From assembly GCA_945885345.1 (NCBI GenBank), contig CAMCYP010000010.1, forward strand, positions 1 through 64,000: a DNA stretch of 64,000 bases, written 5' to 3'. Of this stretch, positions 56,413 to 64,000 are shown in pieces. The position numbers were made by a program, and so were the translations under genes. Numbering within the stretch: position 1 is the stretch's first letter; each line of letters begins with the position of its first letter. Below the pieces are notes generated by a model. It was not told the origin of the DNA. It made no database searches and saw only the letters and a list, made by a program, of their open reading frames with translations. This DNA is from Bordetella parapertussis (GTDB lineage: Bacteria > Pseudomonadota > Gammaproteobacteria > Burkholderiales > SG8-41).

Positions 56413-57519
56413 TCAGACTTCCCGCGTATAGCGCCGTACCTTCGCTTCGTCCACGCGTATCCCCAACCCCGGCCCAGTCGGCACATTGACGAATCCACCG
56501 GTCAGTGCAATCGGTTCGGCGACCAGGTCGTCGGACAGATAAGGACTCGACAGACTGACGCCCCAGTCCAGTGACGGAATCGCTGCGGCGAGATGCAGCA
56601 GGCCAGCGCTGGCGATGCCGGCTTCGGCGATTTTGCAGGCGAGGTTGACCTTCATATCCAGCTTTTCGCACAGCATCGCGGCATCGTGCACCACCTGCAG
56701 GCCGCCGAGCTTGATGGTTTTCAGGCTGGCGCCGTGTGCGGCTTTCATGTCGTGGTGGCGTTGCAGATCGTCGAGGCTGTGCAGGCCTTCATCGACGCCG
56801 ATCTTGACGCGGCTGGCCGCGGCGACGCGTGCCATGCCGGCAACGTCATGCGCGGCGACGGGTTGTTCGAAAAATTCGATGCGGGTGTCGGCGATGCCTT
56901 TGACAAAACGGATCGCTTCGTCTGGCGTCCAGGCCTGGTTGGCATCGGCGCAGATCAGAATGTCGTTACTTTTTACCGAAGCGGCGACGGCACGCGCACG
57001 TTCGGCATCGGCTTCGGGTGTGCTGACACCGACCTTGATCTTGATTGCGACATAGCCTTCGTCCAACCGCTTTTTGGTTTCTGCGATGTCGCCTTCGGTG
57101 CTGCCGGTGCCGATCAGGCGCAGCGCGGGAATACGCATGCGCCGCGCGCCGCCGAGCAGTTCATAAACGGGTTTGCCTTTGGCCTGTCCCAGCGCATCGA
57201 ACAGCGCCATTTCAATTGCGGCCTTGGCGCCGTTGTTGCCGTAGAGATATTGTCCGGCGCGGTGCATCGCCGCGGCGATGTCATCGGCGGGCATGCCCTC
57301 GAGTTTGTCGGCGAGGTAACGCACCGCAGCGACCATGCTGCCCGGGGTTTCGCCGGTCATGGTCGGCGCCGAAGCGGCTTCGCCCCAGCCGATGATGCCG
57401 TCGCTGGTTTCAATGCGCGCCAATATGTTTTCGGCATGGAGTATTTGCTCGAACGACATTTTCACCGGCTTGATCATCGGCAGGCTGACGGCGATGGGCT
57501 GGATGTGTTTGATGCGCAT
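56413..57519 (-). CDS. Mandelate racemase/muconate lactonizing enzyme family protein (2)
   Basis: A 368-residue enolase-superfamily enzyme. KIKVGVS holds the Lys-x-Lys pair, CADANQAW the first metal aspartate, FFEQPVA the second ligand and IGVDEGLHSL the third. The C-terminal barrel ends in GVSLSSPYLSDDL. The pattern is closer to muconate cycloisomerase and dipeptide epimerase than to mandelate racemase. It differs clearly from the enzyme at 29505-30626. I start at the ATG at 57519 (MRIKHIQPIAVSLP); no clear ribosome-binding site is present. A Bug receptor lies upstream. Confidence 0.88.
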   Translation of the reverse strand: MRIKHIQPIAVSLPMIKPVKMSFEQILHAENILARIETSDGIIGWGEAASAPTMTGETPGSMVAAVRYLADKLEGMPADDIAAAMHRAGQYLYGNNGAKAAIEMALFDALGQAKGKPVYELLGGARRMRIPALRLIGTGSTEGDIAETKKRLDEGYVAIKIKVGVSTPEADAERARAVAASVKSNDILICADANQAWTPDEAIRFVKGIADTRIEFFEQPVAAHDVAGMARVAAASRVKIGVDEGLHSLDDLQRHHDMKAAHGASLKTIKLGGLQVVHDAAMLCEKLDMKVNLACKIAEAGIASAGLLHLAAAIPSLDWGVSLSSPYLSDDLVAEPIALTGGFVNVPTGPGLGIRVDEAKVRRYTREV

Positions 57520-57530
57520 GATTAATTTCG

Positions 57531-57554
57531 AAAAAAGCGGCGCCTGAGCGCCGC
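57531..57554 (-). terminator. Intrinsic terminator between Bug (7) and the enolase-superfamily gene
   Basis: On the minus strand GCGGCGC, loop TCAG, GCGCCGC is followed by six T residues. It lies downstream of the Bug receptor stop and only 11 bases before the ATG of the next gene, so it could end the Bug transcript or act as an attenuator. Confidence 0.8.
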
Positions 57555-57582
57555 GATAAATATCAAATAAAATCAATAACTT
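57555..57582 (-). promoter_or_regulatory. AT-rich leader element upstream of the second enolase-superfamily gene
   Basis: On the minus strand AAGTTATTGATTTTATTTGA then TATTTATC. It belongs to the leader class seen before leuC and tsaC, here separated from the ATG by the terminator hairpin. Confidence 0.4.
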
Positions 57583-57601
57583 ATATGAATTCTATCGGTA
57601 C

Positions 57602-58558
57602 TCAGAGTTTACCGATTTTCTGCACGGCTTTGGCCATGCGTTTGTAATCGGCATCAAAGAACGTCTTGAATTCCGCTGTATCGCGATAATCGGGGACGAC
57701 TTTTACCTTGTCCAGGGCTTCCTTGAACGCCGGATCGGCGGCGGCCTTGCGTATCAGATCACGCAACTGCGTCAGTGTGGCGTCGGGGATGCCGGCCGCC
57801 GTGAACACGCCGACCCAGAGATAGGCTTCGAGGTCGATGCCTTGCTCCTTGAACGTCTGTGTATCGGGGAATGACGGATGCCGTTTCATGCCGGTGTTGC
57901 CGATGGCTTTCAGCTTGCCGGATACCACGTACGGATACACCGCTGCCGGGCCGCTGGCCGTGGCATCGACATGGCCACCCAGGGCCTGGGTGATGGCCGG
58001 GCCGCCGCCGGTGGTCGGTACATGACGCATCTTGATGCCCATCGCGTCGATGAACATTTCAAACGGCACATGGGTAATGCCGTACGGGCCTGAGGAGGAG
58101 AAGGTGCTGGTGCCGCTGGCTTTTTTGACGATCGCGGCGAACTCCTTGCCGGTTTTCGCCGGCACCGACGGATGCACCACCATGATCAGCGGATCCGCAC
58201 TCATCAGCGCCACCGGCTGAATCTGCGCCAGCGTGTACGGCGACTTGATGCCGTAGAGTTTGTCTTTCTCGATGACCAGGTAAATGTTCGGCGTGGTGAT
58301 CAGCAGCGTGTGGCCGTCGGCGGGCTGGCCGGCGACGTAGGCGGTACCCACGGCGGCGGTGCCGCCGGAACGGTTGACCACCGGTGCCGGCTGTTTGGTC
58401 AGGCGTTCGATGACGGCCGACAGCGGCTGGGCATGGATCTGGTTCATGCCGCCCGGCGGGTTCGGCACGACGACGGTTATGGCCTTGTTCGGGAAACCCT
58501 GCGCGTGCGCGGCAAACGGGGCAGCGGCGCAGGCAACGGCGATCAGCAATCGTTTCAT
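57602..58558 (-). CDS. Bug/TctC-family periplasmic solute receptor (7)
   Basis: A 318-residue receptor: signal peptide MKRLLIAVACAAAPFAAHA, then QGFPNKAITVVVPNPPGGMNQ. The signature reads PVVNRSGGTAAVGTAYVA rather than NRPGAGG, so this one is the most divergent of the seven. Conserved Bug features remain (VVHPSVPAKTGKEF, DATASGPAAVYPY). GGAGGAG precedes the ATG at 58558. The enolase-superfamily gene follows, separated by a terminator. Confidence 0.87.
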   Translation of the reverse strand: MKRLLIAVACAAAPFAAHAQGFPNKAITVVVPNPPGGMNQIHAQPLSAVIERLTKQPAPVVNRSGGTAAVGTAYVAGQPADGHTLLITTPNIYLVIEKDKLYGIKSPYTLAQIQPVALMSADPLIMVVHPSVPAKTGKEFAAIVKKASGTSTFSSSGPYGITHVPFEMFIDAMGIKMRHVPTTGGGPAITQALGGHVDATASGPAAVYPYVVSGKLKAIGNTGMKRHPSFPDTQTFKEQGIDLEAYLWVGVFTAAGIPDATLTQLRDLIRKAAADPAFKEALDKVKVVPDYRDTAEFKTFFDADYKRMAKAVQKIGKL

Positions 58559-58583
58559 CGTGAACTCCTCCAGAAAGAATGGA

Positions 58584-58649
58584 AACGTGATTCGGGAACG
58601 TGGTTCGGGAACGTGATTCGGGAACGTGATGCGGGAACGGTGATGCGGG
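58584..58649. repeat. Tandem repeat of 13 bases, five copies
   Basis: The unit AACGTGATTCGGG (58584-58596) recurs head to tail at 58597, 58610 and 58623 with single-base changes, then once as a 14-base version (58636-58649). It is just upstream of the Bug (7) ribosome-binding site. No protein-coding or CRISPR-type structure is seen. Confidence 0.9.
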
Positions 58650-58897
58650 TCGGGAAGCGTCGTGCGCGCATCCTGTTTTGTGATTATTGTTATTGCCGAA
58701 AAACGTTAAACCCATATCCACAGGGTGTCAACTTGCGTAGACCGGCAATAGCCCCGGCCCTGTCAAGCAGTTGGCAATGCGGTGCAACTTGGTTAGCCTA
58801 CGCGGGTAAAGTGCAGGGCGAAATGCGCGTCAACCAGCGCGCGCGCAGAACCAATTTCAGGACTCATCAGGACTCATTTCGGTACAATCATCAGGCA
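58650..58897. other. Intergenic stretch without a gene
   Basis: Apart from the direct pair CAGGACTCAT-CAGGACTCAT (58858-58876) and a TACAAT (58883-58888) that might be a -10, I see no structure. It carries the promoter region of the plus-strand hydroxyacyl-CoA dehydrogenase-type gene. Confidence 0.5.
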
Positions 58898-59815
58898 ATG
58901 ACCAAAAAAATCAATTCAATCCTGATCTACGGCTATGGCGTGATGGGCCGCGGTGTGGCCAGCACCTTTGCCAAACATGGTTTCGACACGACGGTGCGCA
59001 GCAGCCGCGCCGCGTCACTGAAGGATCTGCCGCCGGGCGTGCGCGCCGTCGACAAACTGCCGGCGACACCGCCGGACCTGGTGCTGGAGCTGGTGCCGGA
59101 GGATGTCGCCACCAAGCAGGCGGTTTACAAGGAGCTCGAGGCAACCTGGCCGGGCGCCGATTACCTGATCGCCACCGGGACTTCGGGGCTTGACCTGGTC
59201 GAACTGGCGAAACCGCTGAAACACCCGGAGCGTTTTCTCGGCCTGCACTATTTCATGCCCGCCGACCAGGCGCTGGTAGTGGAAGTGATGGCGGGACCGC
59301 AGACACCGCCGGCATTGGTGGATATCGCGGCAGAAGCGCTGCGCCGTTCGGGCAAGGAGCCGGTGGTCTTGTACAAACCCATCGTTGGTTTCCTGGTCAA
59401 CCGCCTGCAGCACGCGATCCTGCACGAAGCGTATTACCTCATTGAGAAAGGCGTTGCCAGTGCCGCCGATATCGACCATGCCGCGCGCCGCATGCTCGCG
59501 CCGCGCATGTGCATCACCGGCCTGATTGAGCAGAAGGACATCAGCGGCCTCGGCATCCATGCCGGTGCGCAAGCCTCCATCGTGCCTGAACTGTTCCACA
59601 ACCACATGCCGAATCCGATGCTGCAATCCATGGTCAAGGACGGTGAGACCGGGGCCGCGGCGGGCAAAGGTTTTTATGACTGGGCCGGCTGTGATGTCGA
59701 AGCAGCGCGCAAACAGTCATCGGCTCAGCTCGCCAAACTCACCGAATACCTTGATTCCGGCGTGAACGCGCCGGCGCCGCGCACCCAGCCCAAGCCGCGA
59801 GATCCGCGGCGTTGA
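58898..59815 (+). CDS. 3-hydroxyacyl-CoA dehydrogenase family protein
   Basis: A 305-residue NAD-binding oxidoreductase. The Rossmann motif is ILIYGYGVMGRGVASTFAKHG (about 8-28). DLVLELVPEDVATKQAVYKELE and IATGTSGLDLVEL follow. The catalytic-type histidine and glutamate region reads RFLGLHYFMPADQALVVEVM, and VGFLVNRLQHAILHEAYYLIE begins the C-terminal domain. It ends DWAGCDVE. It may oxidise a hydroxyacyl-CoA or a hydroxy acid of the lambda-crystallin type. Its stop overlaps the azlC start. Confidence 0.87.
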   Translation: MTKKINSILIYGYGVMGRGVASTFAKHGFDTTVRSSRAASLKDLPPGVRAVDKLPATPPDLVLELVPEDVATKQAVYKELEATWPGADYLIATGTSGLDLVELAKPLKHPERFLGLHYFMPADQALVVEVMAGPQTPPALVDIAAEALRRSGKEPVVLYKPIVGFLVNRLQHAILHEAYYLIEKGVASAADIDHAARRMLAPRMCITGLIEQKDISGLGIHAGAQASIVPELFHNHMPNPMLQSMVKDGETGAAAGKGFYDWAGCDVEAARKQSSAQLAKLTEYLDSGVNAPAPRTQPKPRDPRR

Positions 59816-60537
59816 TTGCGCAGCACCGTCGCGCGTTCGGCATTGGCGCGCGTGAAGCGCTGGGCGTACCTGCTGCGGTGCTGGGCGCGGGTTTTCTCGG
59901 TTATGGCTCACTCGCGGCCGACGCCGGCTATTCGATCTGGATGACGCTGGCGGCGACCTTCGCCATCTGGGCGCTGCCTGGACAGCTGGTGCTGATGGAA
60001 ATGCAGGCGGGCGGTGCAGCCGCGGCGGCGACGGTGCTCGCGGTATCGCTGAGCGCTGCGCGGTTTTTCCCGATGACGTTGACCCTGATGCCGCTGATGC
60101 GCGATGGCAGTCGTGGCCGCCGCATCGGACATTTTCTGCTGGCGGCGCAGCTGGTGTCGATGACCACCTGGGCGGTGGCGATGCGGCGCTTCAATGAAGC
60201 CGATCTCCAGGATCCCGAATCGCGCTGGCATTATTTTCTCGGCTTTTCCGCGGTATGCATTGCCTCGGCAGCGCTGTTCGCCATGGTCGGGCAACTGCTG
60301 CTGGTCGCGTTGCCGCCGCTGGCGCGTTTCGGCCTGGCGCTGCTGACGCCGTTGTATTTTTTTGTGACCCTGGTCGGTGAAGCGCGGAGTCGCTCGTCGA
60401 TCACCGCGCTGGTCTGCGGCAGCGCGACGGCACTGGCATTACACACGGTTGCACCCGGCTGGAGCCTGCTCGGCGCGGGATTCATCGGCGGAACGGCCGC
60501 GTACCTGCTGCAGAGGGGCCATGCGCGACGGCACTGA
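59812..60537 (+). CDS. AzlC family branched-chain amino acid exporter subunit
   Basis: A 241-residue membrane protein. LGAGFLGYGSLAADAGYSIWMTLAATFAIWALPGQLV is the AzlC core, and further spans follow (ASAALFAMVGQLLLVALPP, LALLTPLYFFVTLVG). AzlC with AzlD exports branched-chain amino acids or similar compounds. The start appears to be a TTG at 59812 that overlaps the preceding stop (TTGA); no ATG lies before the conserved block. It overlaps azlD by 17 bases. Confidence 0.87.
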   Translation: MIAQHRRAFGIGAREALGVPAAVLGAGFLGYGSLAADAGYSIWMTLAATFAIWALPGQLVLMEMQAGGAAAAATVLAVSLSAARFFPMTLTLMPLMRDGSRGRRIGHFLLAAQLVSMTTWAVAMRRFNEADLQDPESRWHYFLGFSAVCIASAALFAMVGQLLLVALPPLARFGLALLTPLYFFVTLVGEARSRSSITALVCGSATALALHTVAPGWSLLGAGFIGGTAAYLLQRGHARRH

Positions 60538-60862
60538 ACTCTGGCTGCTGTTGCTCGCCTGCGGCGCTGCGACTTACTTGTGGCGCGGTCTTGGCGTGCT
60601 GCTGTCGGGGCGCATCAATCCGCAAAGCGCAATGTTCGAGTGGGTGTCCTGCGTGGCCTACGCGCTGGTCGCCGGACTGATTGCACGCATCATCGTCTCG
60701 CCCTCGGGATTGCTGGCACAGACTGCACTGACAGACCGTTTGCTGGCTTGTGCAGTGGCGTTGCTGGCCTATCATCTGGCCCGCCGCAACATGTTCGTCG
60801 GGCTGGTCTGCGGCGTCGCTTTTTTCATGGTCGCCGGTTATGTGCGCGGCATCATCCAGTAA
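60521..60862 (+). CDS. AzlD domain-containing protein
   Basis: A 113-residue membrane protein with three to four spans (LWLLLLACGAATYLWRGLGVLL, WVSCVAYALVAGLIARIIV, LLACAVALLAYHLARR, VGLVCGVAFFMVAGYVR). This is the AzlD pattern; it pairs with AzlC encoded by the overlapping upstream gene. The ATG follows AGAGGGGCC, and the start lies inside azlC. The stop is 9 bases before the crotonase gene. Confidence 0.87.
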   Translation: MRDGTELWLLLLACGAATYLWRGLGVLLSGRINPQSAMFEWVSCVAYALVAGLIARIIVSPSGLLAQTALTDRLLACAVALLAYHLARRNMFVGLVCGVAFFMVAGYVRGIIQ

Positions 60863-60871
60863 AATTCAGGG

Positions 60872-61657
60872 ATGAAAGGCGAAATTCTGCTGACGCAAGA
60901 TGGCCCGGTGGCCACCGTCGCGTTATCCAATCCTCCCAAACTGAATGCACTGACGGTCGCGATGTGGCGCGAACTCGCTGCGGTAATGCAGCGGCTGTCT
61001 GCCGACGACGATCTGCGCTGCGTGGTGCTGCGCGGCGCCGGCACGGATGCTTTTGCCGCCGGCGCCGACATGGTTGAGTTTGCGACGGTGCGCAATACCG
61101 CGGCGCAGGGCAAGGCCTATCACCGCGAACTGGTATACGGCGCATTACGCGCGGTCGGCGAATGCCGGCACCCGACGATGGCGATGATCCACGGCGCCTG
61201 CGCCGGCGGGGGACTGGAACTGGCCTGCCAGTGCGATCTGCGCATTGCCGGCCACAGCGCACGCTTCGGTGTGCCAATCAACCGCGTGGGTTTTGCGATT
61301 GCGTACGACGAACTCGCTGCGCTGCTGCCGCTGGTCGGGCGCGCGGTGGCGCTGGAAATCCTCGTCGAAGGCCGGGTCTGGGGTGCGGAAGAAGCCGAGG
61401 CCAAGGGGTTACTGACGCGGCTGGTGGCGGATGCGGAACTCGCCGCGGAAACAGCGGCAACAGTGCAGCGCATCTGCGCCGGCGCGCCGCTGGTGGCGCG
61501 CTGGCACAAACAGTTCGTGCGCCGCCTGACGCCGCAACCGGTGCCGTTGAGTGCCGCTGAAATCGACGCCAATTTCGATTACTTCAGTACTGACGATTAC
61601 CGCATCGGTTACGATGCTTTCATCAACAAGCAGAAGCCCAGATTTACAGGACGTTAA
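60872..61657 (+). CDS. Enoyl-CoA hydratase/isomerase (crotonase) family protein (2)
   Basis: A 261-residue crotonase-fold protein. AGTDAFAAGADMVEF and HGACAGGGLELACQCDLRI match the oxyanion loop and first glutamate. As in the crotonase at 45709-46491, the second glutamate site reads FGVPIN. The tail YFSTDDYRIGYDAFINKQKPRF also matches, marking the two as close paralogues. It is coupled to the AzlCD genes, an unusual pairing. It may act on an acyl-CoA made by the CoA-transferase that follows. Confidence 0.87.
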   Translation: MKGEILLTQDGPVATVALSNPPKLNALTVAMWRELAAVMQRLSADDDLRCVVLRGAGTDAFAAGADMVEFATVRNTAAQGKAYHRELVYGALRAVGECRHPTMAMIHGACAGGGLELACQCDLRIAGHSARFGVPINRVGFAIAYDELAALLPLVGRAVALEILVEGRVWGAEEAEAKGLLTRLVADAELAAETAATVQRICAGAPLVARWHKQFVRRLTPQPVPLSAAEIDANFDYFSTDDYRIGYDAFINKQKPRFTGR

Positions 61658-61691
61658 CTGCGGGCGCTGATTTAATTTTTCAGGAATCATC

Positions 61692-62915
61692 ATGGCTGGA
61701 CCGTTATCGCATATCAAAGTACTGGATCTTTCGCGCGTGCTCGCGGGACCGTGGACCGCACAAAACCTCGCTGACCTGGGAGCCGAGGTAATCAAGGTGG
61801 AGCGTCCCGGCAAGGGTGATGATTCGCGTGCCTATGCCCCCCCTTTCCTGAAGGACGAACAGGGTAATGAGACGAAAGAGGGCGCCTATTTCTGCGCCGC
61901 CAATCGCGGCAAGAAATCAATCACGGTGAACCTGAGCAAGCCCGAGGGACAGCAGCTGGTACGCGAGCTGGCGAAAGGCGTAGACGTGCTGGTGGAAAAC
62001 TACAAGGTGGGGGATCTGGCGCGCTACGGCTTGGGTTATGACGATCTGGCCAAGCTCAACCCCGGATTGATTTACTGTTCGGTGACTGGTTTCGGCCAGA
62101 CTGGTCCGTACAAGGATAGGCCCGGCTACGATTTCATGGCGCAGGGCATGGGCGGGCTGATGAGCATCACCGGTGAAGCTGACGGCATGCCCGGTGGCGG
62201 ACCGCAGCGTGTCGGCATCCCGATCATCGATATGACCACGGGCATGTACGCTTCCATTGCGATCTGTGCTGCGCTGGCCAACCGCGCGGTGACCGGCAAG
62301 GGGCAGTGGATCGACGTCGCGCTGCTCGACAGCTGTGTTGCTTTCCTCGCCAATCAGGCCATGAACTACTTTGCCACCGGCGAGTCGCCGTCGCGCATCG
62401 GCAATGCGCACCCGAACATCGTGCCCTACCAGACCTTCGCCACCAAAGACGGCGCCATCATCCTCGCCTGCGGCAATGACAACCTGTTCAACAAGTTCTG
62501 CGAGGCCGCGGGCTGCGCCCATCTGCCAACAGATGCGCGTTTTTCCACCAATGCCGAGCGCGTGAAAAACCGCGTCGAGATCACGCGGCTGCTCAACGCG
62601 GTGTTCGAACAGCGCACGACCAAAGAATGGGTCAAGCTGCTCGACGACGCAGGCGTGGCCAACGGGCCGATCAATACCATCAAGGAAGTGTTCGAAGAGC
62701 CGCAGGTCATCGCGCGCGGCATGAAGTTCGATTTGCCGCATGCGGCAGCGGGGAAAGTGTCGCTGGTCGCGAGCCCGATGCGCTTTTCAGGCACCCCGCT
62801 GAAGCACGACATGCCGCCGCCCGTGGTGGGACAGCACACCGATGAAATACTCCGCACGGTGCTTAAACGTAGCGATGCGGAGATCGCGAAGCTACGGGCG
62901 GATCAAGTCGTTTGA
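61692..62915 (+). CDS. CaiB/BaiF (class III) CoA-transferase
   Basis: A 407-residue family III CoA-transferase. KVLDLSRVLAGPWTAQNLADLGAEVIKVERPGKGDDSR is the start of the family, RGKKSITVNLSKPEG follows, and GIPIIDMTTGMYA carries the catalytic aspartate that forms the mixed anhydride with the acid. The end has LKHDMPPPVVGQHTDEIL. It moves CoA between carboxylic acids, probably for the crotonase or for glutaryl-CoA dehydrogenase. It is the last gene of the plus-strand operon. Confidence 0.92.
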   Translation: MAGPLSHIKVLDLSRVLAGPWTAQNLADLGAEVIKVERPGKGDDSRAYAPPFLKDEQGNETKEGAYFCAANRGKKSITVNLSKPEGQQLVRELAKGVDVLVENYKVGDLARYGLGYDDLAKLNPGLIYCSVTGFGQTGPYKDRPGYDFMAQGMGGLMSITGEADGMPGGGPQRVGIPIIDMTTGMYASIAICAALANRAVTGKGQWIDVALLDSCVAFLANQAMNYFATGESPSRIGNAHPNIVPYQTFATKDGAIILACGNDNLFNKFCEAAGCAHLPTDARFSTNAERVKNRVEITRLLNAVFEQRTTKEWVKLLDDAGVANGPINTIKEVFEEPQVIARGMKFDLPHAAAGKVSLVASPMRFSGTPLKHDMPPPVVGQHTDEILRTVLKRSDAEIAKLRADQVV

Positions 62916-62919
62916 GAGC

Positions 62920-63003
62920 GTGATTAGGTGATTAAGTGATTAGGTGATTAGGTGATTGGTGAGGCGATCATCCATGGTTTTAATCACTTAATCACGCAAT
63001 CAC
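62920..63003. repeat. GTGATTAG tandem repeat forming a long inverted repeat
   Basis: The unit GTGATTAG is repeated from 62920 to about 62956. The arms 62920-62942 and 62981-63003 are reverse complements with only two mismatches in 23. It lies between the convergent CoA-transferase and TauE genes and could act as a bidirectional terminator or mRNA end. Confidence 0.85.
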
Positions 63004-63009
63004 TCGTTT

Positions 63010-63813
63010 TCAAAAGAAGTTAAAAAGCATTTTCGTCGCCAGCGTAAACAGCAGGCCAGCGAATATTTTTTTCAGCAGCGCGCCCGGTGTGCGGTGGGCG
63101 AGGCGGGCGCCCAGCGGTGCCAACGACATGCTGGCAATGACGATACCAATGAGTGCCGGCCAGTAGACATAGCCGACGCTGTATTGCGGCAGCCCGTTCT
63201 GGTTCCAGCCGCTGATGATGTAACCGGCAGTGCCTGCCGCGGCCAGTGGCCAGCCGATCGCTGCCGCAGTGCCAATAGCCTGGTGAATCAGCGTGCCGCG
63301 CTTGACCAGGTAGGCGATGACCAGCGCCGCACCGCCGGTCGCGGTGAGACTGGAAATTACGCCGATGAGGCCCGCCGACAGGTTCAGCCCCGCCGTGGAC
63401 AGCGGCTTGGCTCCGGGCTGGGGTTTTTTGCCGAAAAACATCTGCGCCGAGATGTAATAGATCAGCAGCGTAAACACCACGGACAGCAGGCGCACGTCGA
63501 GCTCGCTGGCCAGCATTGCGCCGCCGAAGGTGCCGACAACGATGCCCGGCGCCATGCGCTTGACCGCAGCCCAGTCCACTGCGTCGTGTTGATGGTGCGC
63601 GCGCACGCTGGATACCGACGTGAAGAGGATGGTTGCCATCGACGTGCCGAGGGCGAGGTGTACCACCTGCGCCGGATCAAAGCCCTTGGCGGCATAGATG
63701 AAGGCCAGCACCGGCACCATCGCAGCACCCCCGCCGATGCCGAGCAGGCCGGCAAAAAAACCGACAAAGGCACCGAGCGCGAGGTAGGCCCACCACCATT
63801 CGAGCATCGACAT
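63010..63813 (-). CDS. Sulfite exporter TauE/SafE family membrane protein
   Basis: A 267-residue membrane protein with about eight spans. AYLALGAFVGFFAGLLGIGGGAAMVPVL is the TauE signature and the second half repeats it (GAIGVISSLTATGGAALVIAYL). Members export sulfite, sulfoacetate or other anions, or import them; the ligand is not defined. The first codons are MSMLEWWW. It lies 10 bases after an EVE-domain gene end. Confidence 0.9.
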   Translation of the reverse strand: MSMLEWWWAYLALGAFVGFFAGLLGIGGGAAMVPVLAFIYAAKGFDPAQVVHLALGTSMATILFTSVSSVRAHHQHDAVDWAAVKRMAPGIVVGTFGGAMLASELDVRLLSVVFTLLIYYISAQMFFGKKPQPGAKPLSTAGLNLSAGLIGVISSLTATGGAALVIAYLVKRGTLIHQAIGTAAAIGWPLAAAGTAGYIISGWNQNGLPQYSVGYVYWPALIGIVIASMSLAPLGARLAHRTPGALLKKIFAGLLFTLATKMLFNFF

Positions 63814-63823
63814 CAGGCCAGCT

Positions 63824-64000
63824 TTACTTCATCAGCGTGAGTATGTACTTCCACGCATCGGGATCCACCGGCGTGATCGACAGCCGGTTGCCGCGGGCGA
63901 GCAACTGCATTTTGGCCAGCGCCTTGTGGTTGCGCAGTTCGGTCAGCGTCAGCGGTTTGGTTTTTTTCACGAATTTGAAATCGACATGCAGCCAGCGCGG
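63824..64000 (-). CDS. EVE-domain protein (partial, 5' end outside window)
   Basis: Only the last 58 codons are present, from PRWLHVDFKFVKKT to WKYILTLMK. PLTLTELRNHKALAKMQLL and LLARGNRLSITPVDPDAWKYI match the C-terminal half of small EVE (PUA-like) proteins, which may bind modified nucleic acids. The stop is TAA (63824-63826). TauE follows 10 bases further on. Confidence 0.85.
   Translation of the reverse strand, partial: PRWLHVDFKFVKKTKPLTLTELRNHKALAKMQLLARGNRLSITPVDPDAWKYILTLMK

Noticed and set aside
58584-58649. Short regular repeats considered as CRISPR
   Set aside because: Units are joined head to tail with no spacers, and no cas gene is near.

Overview
The window reads as chromosome of a high-GC betaproteobacterium, most likely Burkholderiales. 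The grounds are seven Bug/TctC-type solute receptors, many CoA-thioester and MmgE/PrpD genes, a purE-purK-purC-dcd-tsaC block, and no plasmid, phage or rRNA/tRNA signals. I see no CRISPR array, transposase or integrase.

Left part (1-17.0 kb, almost all minus strand): the end of a flavoprotein gene overlaps corA. A leuCD-type hydro-lyase pair, an isocitrate-lyase/PEP-mutase lyase and a Bug receptor follow. A second group holds an MmgE/PrpD protein, an ADP-forming acyl-CoA ligase, an acyl-CoA dehydrogenase and a Bug receptor. A third group (Bug, SDR, MmgE/PrpD, SMP-30, LVIVD propeller) is tightly packed and looks like one catabolic operon.

17.2-22.3 kb (plus strand): purE, purK, purC, a long-form dCTP deaminase and a Sua5/TsaC tRNA-modification enzyme. 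Palindromic dispersed repeats sit in three of the gaps. 22.3-26.2 kb: one AT-rich gene of 1267 codons, clearly foreign in composition, with a possible N-terminal nuclease-like domain followed by a degenerate ATPase-like region. It is the best candidate for an undescribed (perhaps defence-type) system. It runs into a Bug gene whose signal peptide is also AT-rich.

27-35.6 kb: a NicC-like aromatic monooxygenase, Bug receptor, enolase-superfamily enzyme and GlcG/HbpS protein, then a ClC channel with CBS domains, a small iron-permease-family protein, an unknown membrane protein and an HD-domain protein. 35.6-41.6 kb: a complete RND tripartite efflux operon.

41.6-48.9 kb: methyltransferase, glutaryl-CoA dehydrogenase, outer-membrane-type protein, DUF3530 hydrolase, crotonase, Bug receptor and a serine-glyoxylate-type aminotransferase. 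49-54.8 kb (plus): an FCD-type GntR regulator with a plausible self-operator, a GlcD/GlcF-type fused FAD/Fe-S dehydrogenase and a dual-ATPase ABC protein. 54.8-58.6 kb: a lower-GC PAP2 gene, DUF1801, a second enolase-superfamily enzyme and a seventh Bug receptor. 58.9-62.9 kb (plus): a hydroxyacyl-CoA dehydrogenase-type protein, AzlC/AzlD, a crotonase and a CaiB-type CoA-transferase. The window ends with TauE/SafE and a partial EVE-domain gene.

Taken together, the region imports organic acids through Bug receptors, activates or transfers CoA, and degrades the acids by dehydrogenation, hydration and lyase steps. Housekeeping purine and tRNA-modification genes sit in the middle. Function calls rest on reading motifs by eye; no database search was possible.
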